Shown: positions 16,489 to 24,710 of the stretch, one piece after another
How positions within the stretch are numbered: position 1 is the first letter of the stretch
Layout: each line of letters opens with the position of its first letter
Source: Oscillospiraceae bacterium
Lineage (GTDB): Bacteria; Bacillota; Clostridia; Oscillospirales; Ruminococcaceae
Direction: 5' to 3'
Assembly: GCA_022800935.1 (NCBI GenBank)
Contig: JAAWRH010000016.1
Span: 1 to 64,000 of the forward strand
DNA length: 64,000 bases
Program-made: the position numbers and the translations under genes
Notes under the pieces: generated by a model
The model's input: the letters and a program-made list of their open reading frames with translations, nothing else
The model's database searches: none
What the model was told of the DNA's origin: nothing

Positions 16489-17955
16489 TTACTCTTTAAC
16501 AGCGTGACCCGCCAAATATCCCCGGTAATCGCTAAAGAAGTTTTCGGCGTTCTTGGTCATAAACACGGTCAGAGTGTCGTCCTCAAAGCTGAACTGCATT
16601 TTCAGGGTGCCTACATAGTCATCTACCGAATAGACCAAACCCAGCAGCGTGTTCTCCAGGGGCCAGGCAGCGGCGGAGATACAGCGGTAGTTTTTCTCCA
16701 TGACATTGATCCGCTTTCCGGCGTATTTGTCCGGGAATTCAAAGAAATCGTACCCGCCCCGGAACAGCTTGATCACCTGCTCCCCCTGTCCCTTATCATA
16801 GGTTAGGGTATAGCACTTGTCGGAAACGTCCACCCGCATCCACTTCCATTTGAACAGGTTCTCCTCAAACTCGTACTTCACGCCGGAGATTTTTTCCGCC
16901 ATGGGGCTGTCCGCCTTGCCGTTGGGCAGGGGGATGGACAGAACCCGGCGGCTTTCCAGCTCCGCCTGCTTTTCCGGGTTCTCCGGAAGGGGTTCGTCGG
17001 AAATCTTCTTTAAGAAGCGGTAGTACATCTGCCGCAGGGCGTCGTCGGCGTTGTTGATGCCCTGGTTGTCGGCGGTGGTAATCATGATGGCGTCGTATTT
17101 CGGCATGATAAAGGCAAACTGGCTGCCCATGCCGTTGCAGGAAAAGCCCCCTTCTTTCAGCATCCAGAACTGGTAGCCATAGCCGATGGGGTTGGGATAG
17201 CCGGGGTCGGAAACCGTGGTGTCAATCTGCCAGGAGGTGGCCGCCTGCATATACTCCCGGCTCACCAGCTGCTTTCCGTTCCATTCTCCCTGCTGGAGGC
17301 AGAACTGGGCGAACTTGGCCAAATCCCTGGGAGTTGCCAGAATGCCGCTGCCAGTCCAGGAGCCCCCCTCCGGGGTCTCCACGCACCAGATGTCCTTGGA
17401 AATCCCCAGCTCATCCAGCAGGGGGCGCATGTACTCCAGGATGGGCTTCCCTGCCAGTTTCTCCACGATGCCGCAGAGGGTGGTAGTACCGGCGGTGTCG
17501 TAGTGGAAGACCAGACCCGGCTTGTGCATGGCGTAGGGGGCGTTAAAGAAGCTCTTGACAAAGTTCTCGGTGTCCCAGTCATAGGAGCCGGTTTCGTTAA
17601 AGACCGACATCCGCAGCAGGTCGCTGACGGTGGCCTCCATCATGTAGGGGTTGGGATTTTCCGGCAGGTATTCCGGGAAGATATCCGCAACCTTGGTGTC
17701 CAGAGAGAGCTTGCCCTCGGTAATCATCATGCCGATGGCCACAGAGGTAAAGCTCTTGCTCACCGAGTACATCCGGTGCTTCCGGTCCCGGTCATATACC
17801 GGCTCGCTGTAGGCCTCGGCCGCTATTTTGCCGTGGCGCAGCAGCAGCACGCTGTGCATCACCAGGCGGTGTTCCTTCATTTCGTCCAGCAGGTCTATCA
17901 CGGCCTGGGAGGGAATCCCCAGGGATTCCGGGGTTGCAGAGGTAAATTCAAACAT
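16489..17955 (-). CDS. Serine hydrolase of the beta-lactamase/CubicO family
   Basis: About 488 residues from ATG 17955 (GGAAGGAG seven bases upstream). The N-terminal 330 residues are a class C beta-lactamase-like domain with S64-x-x-K67 (YSVSKSFTS). YHYDTAG stands at the usual YxN site and NGMGSQ at the KTG-like site. A roughly 150-residue beta-rich C-terminal domain follows. No signal peptide, so it is likely cytoplasmic. Members are esterases, amidases or transpeptidase relatives. Here it probably removes an acyl group from imported sugar substrates. It is not expected to confer drug resistance. Confidence 0.75.
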   Translation of the reverse strand: MFEFTSATPESLGIPSQAVIDLLDEMKEHRLVMHSVLLLRHGKIAAEAYSEPVYDRDRKHRMYSVSKSFTSVAIGMMITEGKLSLDTKVADIFPEYLPENPNPYMMEATVSDLLRMSVFNETGSYDWDTENFVKSFFNAPYAMHKPGLVFHYDTAGTTTLCGIVEKLAGKPILEYMRPLLDELGISKDIWCVETPEGGSWTGSGILATPRDLAKFAQFCLQQGEWNGKQLVSREYMQAATSWQIDTTVSDPGYPNPIGYGYQFWMLKEGGFSCNGMGSQFAFIMPKYDAIMITTADNQGINNADDALRQMYYRFLKKISDEPLPENPEKQAELESRRVLSIPLPNGKADSPMAEKISGVKYEFEENLFKWKWMRVDVSDKCYTLTYDKGQGEQVIKLFRGGYDFFEFPDKYAGKRINVMEKNYRCISAAAWPLENTLLGLVYSVDDYVGTLKMQFSFEDDTLTVFMTKNAENFFSDYRGYLAGHAVKE

Positions 17956-18018
17956 TTTTTCCACTCCTTCCAGCGGCTTTTTGTAAAAATAGCATATCTC
18001 CTGTTTGATGACGCAAAA

Positions 18019-18064
18019 GGGGGACGGCTCCGGGCCATAATTTTTATGACAGGAACCGTCCCCC
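18019..18064 (-). terminator. Attenuator-like hairpin between importer genes and catabolic genes
   Basis: GGGGGACGGCTCC (18019-18031) pairs with GGAACCGTCCCCC (18052-18064) with one mismatch. Read leftward, the stem is followed by TTTT. It stands in the 216-bp gap between the solute-binding protein gene and the serine hydrolase gene and could reduce read-through, giving more importer than enzymes. The sequence also resembles a common clostridial intergenic repeat. Confidence 0.6.
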
Positions 18065-18171
18065 AGATACTATCACTGAGGCAACACGAACCTCTGTACT
18101 TCAGTATTTCATATTTCATTCATACGAAATTTAAAACAGTGATTCGTTTCATTATCAGTTAGAAATCGCAA

Positions 18172-19827
18172 TTACTTGTTGGCGGCTCTCCAAGTATCCA
18201 ACTGGCTCTGGGCCTCGTCGATGACCTTTTGAATGCCGGAGGACTCCAGCTTCGCCAGGAACTCGTCCAGCCAAGCGTCAACCTTGGGCTCCACAACCTC
18301 ATAAGCTTCGCCTTCCAGAGCCTTGAAGCCCCAGATAAGATCCGTGGTATACTCGCCAACAACGGAGGAGCAGGCAGAGATCTCATTCTCAACGGCCTTA
18401 GGATCAAAGATAAAGCCCATATTGGTGTTGGTATTGGCGCTCTCGTTGGCAGCTTTCAGACCATCCAACAAGTTAGGATCGGTTCCCGCGGGAACTGCCA
18501 GCAGGTCCATGATGGAGCCAAACTGTGCGCCGTACCAGCAGAAGTAGGCTCTATTGGAAGGATCTTCGTTAGGGGTGCCGGTGAAGTCGGCAATACCCTG
18601 CTCGGTGGAGGACATATTCCAGTGGGTTCCTTCAATGCCGAAGCGGAGAGTGGTGGCCACATAAGGATCGGTGTTGATAATCTCAAGGGCCATCATAGCG
18701 CGTTCAGGATTTTTGGAAACGGTGCTGATGCAGTTGACCGCTTGGTGCAGGTAGTTGGTGGAAGCAATGTTCTGGTCAAAGGGAACAATGGCGGAGTCAA
18801 ACTGATCGGAGGTATTGTTCTTAGCGACAGAAATAACGCCGGAACGAATACCATAGAAGAAGTAATCGCCCCTGTAGTACTCAATGCGGTCCTGGTCATG
18901 ATACCAAACCTGCACGGGAACCAGTCCGTCGGCAACCAGCTTGGCCTGCCTGTGGGCGTAATCACGGTATTCGTCAGTGGCATAAAGGTTGAATACCTTC
19001 TCACCACTGCCCTGGCCCTTGTAGTCCTCAATGCCGGGGATATTTGCAGCCAATAGGTTGGTGCTGATGGTCTCATATCGGGCGAAGTCACCGATACCCA
19101 TCATGTCACGGGTAATAGGCTCGGAAGCCAAATCGGGGTACTTCTCATTGCGCTTCTGGTAAGCGTCGTACATGAACTGATAGACATCCTGACCGTTGTG
19201 GATCTTGTCGGGTATGGTTATACCCAAGTCGTTGGCCATGGTCTCGTTGTACTGCATGGATTGAATCTCGCAGGAATCCTTGTAAGAGGGAATTCCGTAG
19301 ATCTTGCCGTCAATCTTCATGGCGTCCCAGTATCCTTCGGGAATCAAAGCAAGGGTCTTGGGGGCGTACTGAGTCAACAGCTCGTCGATGGGAATAAAGG
19401 CTTCCTTTCTCACATAATCAACATAACCGATAGCAGATCCCTGGGCATTGACAATGTCAGTGGACTGGCCGGACATGATGATAGTGGAAACCTTCTGCTG
19501 ATACTCATCACTAGGTATCAGATGGGTATTCAGTGTGGCGTTGATCTGCTCCTCCATGTATTTGCTCACCTCGCCCAGAACGGTGGAATCATCAGGATGG
19601 GTACCCTCAGATACATACCATTCCAAGGTTACAGGATCCAGAGTAGCTTCTGATGGTGCTTCACTGGACGTGGAGGGAGAGGTGGAGGCGGAGCCGGAAG
19701 GTTGCGCCTGGGATTGGGATTGAGACTGAGACTGAGAGGAGGAGTTGCTTCCGGAGCACCCGGAGGCCATTCCGCACAGCATTGCCGCCGCGAGGACGAC
19801 TGACAGTTTCTTGGACATATTGCTCAT
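18172..19827 (-). CDS. ABC transporter sugar-binding lipoprotein (LplA/YtcQ type)
   Basis: About 551 residues from ATG 19827, five bases after AGGAGGT. A lipoprotein signal ends in GMASGC with Cys24 as lipidation site. A low-complexity Ser/Gln linker (residues 26-60) follows, then a large extracellular solute-binding domain of the type that pairs with LplB/LplC permeases. It captures oligosaccharides at the cell surface. It is encoded directly after the two permease genes and before a strong hairpin. Length is typical of this subgroup (500-560 residues). Substrate unknown; the enzyme set downstream suggests modified or acetylated amino-sugar or uronate glycans. Confidence 0.9.
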   Translation of the reverse strand: MSNMSKKLSVVLAAAMLCGMASGCSGSNSSSQSQSQSQSQAQPSGSASTSPSTSSEAPSEATLDPVTLEWYVSEGTHPDDSTVLGEVSKYMEEQINATLNTHLIPSDEYQQKVSTIIMSGQSTDIVNAQGSAIGYVDYVRKEAFIPIDELLTQYAPKTLALIPEGYWDAMKIDGKIYGIPSYKDSCEIQSMQYNETMANDLGITIPDKIHNGQDVYQFMYDAYQKRNEKYPDLASEPITRDMMGIGDFARYETISTNLLAANIPGIEDYKGQGSGEKVFNLYATDEYRDYAHRQAKLVADGLVPVQVWYHDQDRIEYYRGDYFFYGIRSGVISVAKNNTSDQFDSAIVPFDQNIASTNYLHQAVNCISTVSKNPERAMMALEIINTDPYVATTLRFGIEGTHWNMSSTEQGIADFTGTPNEDPSNRAYFCWYGAQFGSIMDLLAVPAGTDPNLLDGLKAANESANTNTNMGFIFDPKAVENEISACSSVVGEYTTDLIWGFKALEGEAYEVVEPKVDAWLDEFLAKLESSGIQKVIDEAQSQLDTWRAANK

Positions 19828-19925
19828 AAGAAACCTCCTGTTTTTCACTTTATAGGTGTGTATTTTCTTCAAGCTGGGTCGGTAAGCCCAGCGTTGAATT
19901 CGGATGTAAGCTTACCCTTGGAATA

Positions 19926-20864
19926 TCAGCCCTTCACACTGCCCACAGTCAGGCCGTGGATGAAGTACTTCTGGAAAAATGGATAAGCGCAGAGAATGGG
20001 GAAGATGGATATTATCAGGATTGCCATTCTGGTTTGCTCGGTGGGCATGGACTTCAGAAGGGTCATGCCGTCGGGAGTATTGGCGTAGGAGGAGTTGTTC
20101 CGGATAAAGTCGATCTTCTTCTGGATGCGTTCCAGCATGGTCTGCACCGGAATCAGCTTGGGATTCTCAATGTACAGCATAGCGGTGAACCATTCATTCC
20201 ACTTGCCTACAAAAAGGAACAAAGCGATGGTGGCAAGGCCCGCCACACCCAAGGGAAGGACAATGCGGTTAAAGACAGTAAACTCGTTTGCGCCGTCGAT
20301 CTGCGCTGCGTCCATCATCTCCTCCGGAATGGTGCTGTTGATAAAGGTTCTGAGCACCACGATATTAAAGGGGCTGACCAAACTGGTGAGAATTAGAATC
20401 CAAATGGTGTCATACAGGTGCAGGACGTTTACGTTGATTATGTAAGACGGAACCAGGCCACCGGAAAAAAGCATGGTAAAGAAGGGAATAAAGGTATAGA
20501 ATTTTTTGCAGGAAAACCGCTTCTGAGCCAAGACAAAGGCATACATAGCCATCATCATAACGCCCAAGAAGGTGGAGACTACCGCGACGATAACTGTTAT
20601 CTTGTAGGAATCCAGCAGCTGGGAGCCGGTCTTAAACAAACTCTGATAAGAAGTAAAGGAGATCTCCGAGGGGAAAAGCTGGAAGCCGTTGGCGGTCAGA
20701 CTCTCCGGCGTGGTAATGGAAATGGAGAAAACCAATATTACAGGAAGCACCGTCGTCACCGCGAACAGCGTCAGAATGACGATGAACAAGGCGTTTGTAG
20801 CGGGCTTGACCCGGTTGATTTTGGAGAAAGAATCCTCCACAACAGGTTCTTTGTTTCTTGCCAT
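19926..20864 (-). CDS. Carbohydrate ABC transporter permease (LplC type)
   Basis: A 312-residue inner-membrane permease with six helices. The EAA loop (EEMMDAAQIDGANEFTVF) contacts the ATPase, and the C-terminus is PFFQKYFIHGLTVGSVKG. It belongs to the MalG/LplC group of CUT1 importers. It is 19 bp downstream of its LplB-type partner and upstream of the binding protein. No ATPase gene is present in the locus, so it probably uses a shared MsmX-like ATPase encoded elsewhere, as known for related Bacillus importers. Confidence 0.92.
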   Translation of the reverse strand: MARNKEPVVEDSFSKINRVKPATNALFIVILTLFAVTTVLPVILVFSISITTPESLTANGFQLFPSEISFTSYQSLFKTGSQLLDSYKITVIVAVVSTFLGVMMMAMYAFVLAQKRFSCKKFYTFIPFFTMLFSGGLVPSYIINVNVLHLYDTIWILILTSLVSPFNIVVLRTFINSTIPEEMMDAAQIDGANEFTVFNRIVLPLGVAGLATIALFLFVGKWNEWFTAMLYIENPKLIPVQTMLERIQKKIDFIRNNSSYANTPDGMTLLKSMPTEQTRMAILIISIFPILCAYPFFQKYFIHGLTVGSVKG

Positions 20865-20882
20865 ATTTTTCCTTCTCCTTTC

Positions 20883-21839
20883 TTAAAACAACGCCGAATC
20901 TTCATCGACACGCCGGACAATCGCGTTAGCCACTAAAATCAGTATAAACCCGACCACCGATTGATAGACGCCGGCGGCGGCGGACATACCCGTATTATTT
21001 AAGGTAGTCAGCGCGCGGTACACATACGTATCTATAACGTCTGTAACCTCATACAGCGCACCGCTGTCCTGAGTCACCTGGCGGAAGAGGCCGATGTCGC
21101 CGCGGATTATGCCGCCCAGGTTGAGAATGAACATAATGGTGATAATATTACGCATATAGGGTATACTGATATACTTGGTCTGCTGCCATTTGCTTGCACC
21201 GTCCAGCAGCGCCGCCTCAAAATATTCCTGGGGTAATCCCGACAGGGACGCCACATATACAATCGAGCTGAAACCAATATTTTTCCACAGGTAAGTGATT
21301 ATCAAAAGCGGCGGCCAGATTGCTTTGTAGCCATACCAGTTTCTCACCTGCCCGCCGACGGCCTTCATGATTTGGTTGACCACGCCGTTTTGTGTGGCCA
21401 GAAAGCCGTAAACAATAATGGCGACAACCGTCATGGAAAGGAAGTTAGGCATGATAGCTAGGGTTTGTAGAATCTTGGAGGTCCTTTTGTAGTAGATTTC
21501 GTTGAAGATAATTGCCAGGGTAACCGCCAAAACGGTGTTGAGAACAATAAACGCTACATTGTAGCAAATGGTGTTCCGGGTAATTCTCCAAACATCGTTG
21601 TTGCTGAAGAGAAATTCAAAGTTTTTTAGGCCCACCCACTTGCTGTGAAAAAAACCTGTGGAAACCTTGTAATCCTGAAACGCCAATGTGATGCCAAACA
21701 TAGGGAGATAAGAAAAAATAATCATATAGGCAAATGCCGGCAGAGCCAGCACATGCAGTCGCCAATACCGCTTGAAATGGGCTAATATGTTCTTGCCCAA
21801 AGATGTTTTTGGCTTGCTTTGTTCTAAACTCACACTCAT
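20883..21839 (-). CDS. Carbohydrate ABC transporter permease (LplB type)
   Basis: A 318-residue permease with six transmembrane segments, an EAA loop (PQEYFEAALLDGASKWQQ) and the usual N-terminal YWRLHVLALPAFAYMIIFSY start of LplB proteins. ATG 21839 follows AGGAGG at ten bases. It is the first gene of the leftward sugar locus and is preceded by a good promoter at 21903-21931. It forms the membrane channel with the LplC-type protein. Confidence 0.92.
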   Translation of the reverse strand: MSVSLEQSKPKTSLGKNILAHFKRYWRLHVLALPAFAYMIIFSYLPMFGITLAFQDYKVSTGFFHSKWVGLKNFEFLFSNNDVWRITRNTICYNVAFIVLNTVLAVTLAIIFNEIYYKRTSKILQTLAIMPNFLSMTVVAIIVYGFLATQNGVVNQIMKAVGGQVRNWYGYKAIWPPLLIITYLWKNIGFSSIVYVASLSGLPQEYFEAALLDGASKWQQTKYISIPYMRNIITIMFILNLGGIIRGDIGLFRQVTQDSGALYEVTDVIDTYVYRALTTLNNTGMSAAAGVYQSVVGFILILVANAIVRRVDEDSALF

Positions 21840-21902
21840 AAAACAACAATCCTCCTAATTCATTTTTTGCTATGGCAAATTGTAAATTTTCCTTCTGTAC
21901 TC

Positions 21903-21931
21903 AGTGTACATTTTTTATACTCACTTTTCAA
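21903..21931 (-). promoter_or_regulatory. Promoter of the leftward sugar locus
   Basis: Read leftward, TTGAAA (21926-21931) and TACACT (21903-21908) are 17 bp apart, about 64 bp before the LplB start codon. It is the only strong promoter match in front of the locus. Confidence 0.6.
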
Positions 21932-21939
21932 TCGTAAAT

Positions 21940-22700
21940 AATCAAGGTACCCCAACAAATTCATGAAAGCGCCAATTTATCTGTTTGGATAGTTAGTTTT
22001 ATTGTGCAAACTTCCCATGATTTATGGCCAACATAATCATTTTTTCCAAACAAATTAATGGAATTTCCAGTTTAAGGATATTTTTATTTAGTGAATTTCT
22101 ATTCACAAATCAGTAACAATCGCTTTTATTAGGTATATTTTCATAAATTTATTTGCGTTTAATTGTCGAAAACGTAAAAAATCACCTTATTTCATGCCGC
22201 AAGGTGATTTCGTCATATATTGCATTTTTTTACACATCGGGCATCTTGGTTTTTTAGTGTGTGAGATTTAATTTGAACGGGAGCATGGTATCCTCAGATT
22301 TTTCTTATTTACAAAATAAATTTCTTGTTAATTTTTTGTATAATCTTAATATAATCATTAAAGAAACAGGCTATGACTGACATATTCGCTTACATTGAAG
22401 CTTTTTATAATCCGCTCTGCCCCCATTCTTCTATTGGCTGGCGTCCTCCGGACGCCTTTGCTCGCGCCTTGTCCGAGCTACCTGTTGCCTAAGCGAGTAA
22501 CTACAAGATATTCTGCGTTTCTTTCCGTTTTTCGCACTTTTTTACTTGTCCTCTTAACCGAGAATGGCTCAAAAGCTGAAATTGCGCATTATTCGACTGT
22601 CATTTCCCTAAAATTGCGGAGAAAAATTTTTTCATTTCCGGTAAAATTGATTTCATTAAATAGCAAAAGCGGCCGCTGCCGAATTCGGAAAAGGGCGTTA
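21940..22700. other. Long A+T-rich intergenic region between divergent sugar genes
   Basis: About 760 bp without a convincing gene. It contains a perfect 10-bp inverted repeat, AAATCACCTT (22179-22188) with AAGGTGATTT (22201-22210), which has a T-run on the leftward side and looks like a terminator without a gene in front of it. A frame at 22395-22733 lacks a ribosome site. An unseen regulator site or a small RNA could be here; nothing more can be supported. Confidence 0.4.
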
Positions 22701-22705
22701 TCCGG

Positions 22706-22734
22706 TTGCTTTCCTCCCCTATCAATGCTATAAT
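22706..22734 (+). promoter_or_regulatory. Promoter of the esterase pair
   Basis: TTGCTT (22706-22711), a 17-bp spacer and TATAAT (22729-22734) with an extended TG upstream of the -10 box, 34 bp before the first esterase start. Confidence 0.65.
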
Positions 22735-22767
22735 AGAAAAAAATCCAAAACAGAGGAGTGTTCGCGC

Positions 22768-23538
22768 ATGGCTTTGCTGCATATCCAAATGGAGTCCAGG
22801 GCTTTACATATGCCGGTCCCCCTGGATGTCATCCTCCCACAGACGGCCCCCAGCTGCCCCCTCCAAAGGCCGCTGAAGGCCCTTTACCTGCTCCACGGCT
22901 CCAGCGAAAATCAAAGCGCCTGGCTGCTCAAGTCCAATATCTACCGGTATGTTCAGGACCTGCCCCTGGCGGTAATACTGCCCGCGGGCAACAACAGCAT
23001 GTATGTCAACACCTGCGCGGGGCAGGATTACACCGATTTCCTCTCCTGGGAGCTTCCCACCGTCTGCGAGGACTGGTTCCCCATTTCCAGGGATCGGGAG
23101 GACCGGTATATCTGCGGCTCCTCTATGGGGGGATACGGGGCCTTTCACGCCGCTATGACCTACCCGGAGCAGTTTTCCAGGGCGATTTCCCTTTCCGGCG
23201 CGGTGGACGCCTCCTCCATCTACCATGACGACGACGATCTCAGCGGACAGGCGGTCAACCTCCTGGGCCCGGAGGGGGAGCTGCCCGGCGGCCCCAACGA
23301 CCTGATGGCCCTTGCCGATAAGCTGGCGGACCGCCCGCTGGAGGAGATACCCCGGTTCCTTTCCCTGTGCGGGAATCAGGATTATCTGCTGGAGGACAAC
23401 CTCATCTTTAACGAATATATGGAGCGGTGCGGCCTTCCGCTGGAGTTTGAAACCTGGGACGGAAGCCACAGCTGGGACTTCTGGGACGAGGCGATCTGCC
23501 GCGTGCTGGAATGGCTGGACATCCGCGACCGAATATGA
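22768..23538 (+). CDS. Alpha/beta-hydrolase esterase, first of a tandem pair
   Basis: A 256-residue esterase of the acetyl/tributyrin esterase (EstA, esterase D-like) group. The oxyanion loop is YLLHGSSENQ, the nucleophile S119 is in CGSSMGGYGA, and D205 (GNQDYLLEDN) and H234 (GSHSWDFWDE) complete the triad. No signal peptide, so cytoplasmic. GAGGAG lies before ATG 22768. Relatives remove acetyl or short acyl groups from sugars. Its position beside the leftward sugar locus suggests deacetylation of imported oligosaccharides. It shares an operon with the next, related gene. Confidence 0.85.
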   Translation: MALLHIQMESRALHMPVPLDVILPQTAPSCPLQRPLKALYLLHGSSENQSAWLLKSNIYRYVQDLPLAVILPAGNNSMYVNTCAGQDYTDFLSWELPTVCEDWFPISRDREDRYICGSSMGGYGAFHAAMTYPEQFSRAISLSGAVDASSIYHDDDDLSGQAVNLLGPEGELPGGPNDLMALADKLADRPLEEIPRFLSLCGNQDYLLEDNLIFNEYMERCGLPLEFETWDGSHSWDFWDEAICRVLEWLDIRDRI

Positions 23539-23562
23539 TCTGCCCCAAAGGAGTGATTGAAT

Positions 23563-24336
23563 ATGGCTTTTATGGAAATACAGTTTTATTCTGAGGTTCT
23601 CCGAATGGATATGGCGGCCTATGTGCTTATCCCCCAGCCCAAGGACCCGGACGCCTCCGATGAGCCCTATAAGACCCTGTGGCTCTACCACGGCGGAAGC
23701 GGAGACCACACCAGCTGGCTGCGGGCCTCCCGCATTGAGACCTATGCCATAGAACGGAATATTGCGGTTATCATGCCGGGGGTTCACAAGTCCTGTTTTA
23801 TCAACATGAACATGGGGCCGCGGTACGGCGACTTTGTGGGCAGGGAATTGGTTGAGATCATGCGGGGATTTTTCCCCAGGCTGTCCCGCCGTCGGGAGGA
23901 TAACTTTGTCTCCGGCCTTTCCAACGGTGGTTATGGGTGCATCCATGTGGGCCTGTCCAACCCGGATATCTATGGGGCGATAGGCGCCTTTTCCGCCGGG
24001 GACAAGGCGGACGTGGACTTTACCAGCCGTCAGCAGGAGAAGCAGATTCTCTTTGGCGATGTGGATATGCCCAACAGCCCCTACTGCCTGAAATATGTGG
24101 GGAGACAGCTGATAGAAAGCGGTCAAACGCCGCCGGTGGTATACCATGCCTGCGGCACGGAGGACCCCTGGCTGGATATGAACAACCGGATGCGGAACTT
24201 TTTCACCTCCTTCCCTGGGGATCCGTTCCGCTATCACTACGACCTGGTGGAGGGATACGGCCACCAATGGGAGCTGTGGGACATGGAGATTCAGAAGTTC
24301 CTGGATTACCTGGGGGTTATGCCCAGGACGCGCTAA
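23563..24336 (+). CDS. Alpha/beta-hydrolase esterase, second of the pair
   Basis: A 257-residue esterase from ATG 23563 (AAAGGAG nine bases upstream). It is a diverged paralogue of the upstream gene, with nucleophile S120 in SGLSNGGYG, D201 (GTEDPWLD) and H234 (GYGHQWELWD). All three triad residues are intact. The two proteins differ strongly around the substrate pocket, so they probably remove different acyl groups or act on different sugar positions. The gap between the two genes is 24 bp, and a strong terminator follows at 24597. Confidence 0.85.
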   Translation: MAFMEIQFYSEVLRMDMAAYVLIPQPKDPDASDEPYKTLWLYHGGSGDHTSWLRASRIETYAIERNIAVIMPGVHKSCFINMNMGPRYGDFVGRELVEIMRGFFPRLSRRREDNFVSGLSNGGYGCIHVGLSNPDIYGAIGAFSAGDKADVDFTSRQQEKQILFGDVDMPNSPYCLKYVGRQLIESGQTPPVVYHACGTEDPWLDMNNRMRNFFTSFPGDPFRYHYDLVEGYGHQWELWDMEIQKFLDYLGVMPRTR

Positions 24337-24596
24337 GCGCGGAGAGACTCAGGGAACCAATATAATAATTTCCTAGAACGGACTGAGAGGAAGTGTGCGC
24401 TTTTCCCCTTTACTGCTCCAGTAATAAAATAAGGTAATAAGAAAAATCACCATGTGATAGGGCAAAGGCATTTATCCTAAAATGGGCAAAACCTTTTGAT
24501 TTACCAGATAAAATCGCAGTTTTATTTATCCAAAAACAGAAGAACTGAAAAATCCAGTATTGATGCGGATCGAGGATAGTTTTGCAGAACAAAAAC

Positions 24597-24634
24597 CGGC
24601 CTTACATGAGCTCTTTTTAACTCATGTAAGGCCG
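24597..24634. terminator. Bidirectional terminator between the esterases and ppdK
   Basis: CGGCCTTACATGAG and CTCATGTAAGGCCG form a perfect 14-bp stem with a 10-base loop. T-rich tails stand on both sides (ATTTTC rightward, GTTTTTG leftward), between convergent genes. Confidence 0.85.
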
Positions 24635-24710
24635 ATTTTCTCATCTTTCTGGGCTAATTCTTTTTGCCTTTTTCAGCATAAATCTCTTTGCCCTGAAACA
24701 GGTGCATCCC

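Noticed and set aside
16489-17955. Beta-lactamase-like protein as an antibiotic resistance gene
   Set aside because: No signal peptide, CubicO-type sequence and a sugar-operon setting. Resistance is not supported.
22395-22733. 112-codon + frame starting with a hydrophobic stretch that looks like a signal
   Set aside because: No ribosome site. It runs through the esterase promoter and has no coding bias.
24410-24592. 60-codon - frame between esterase and terminator
   Set aside because: A+T-rich intergenic DNA without start signals.
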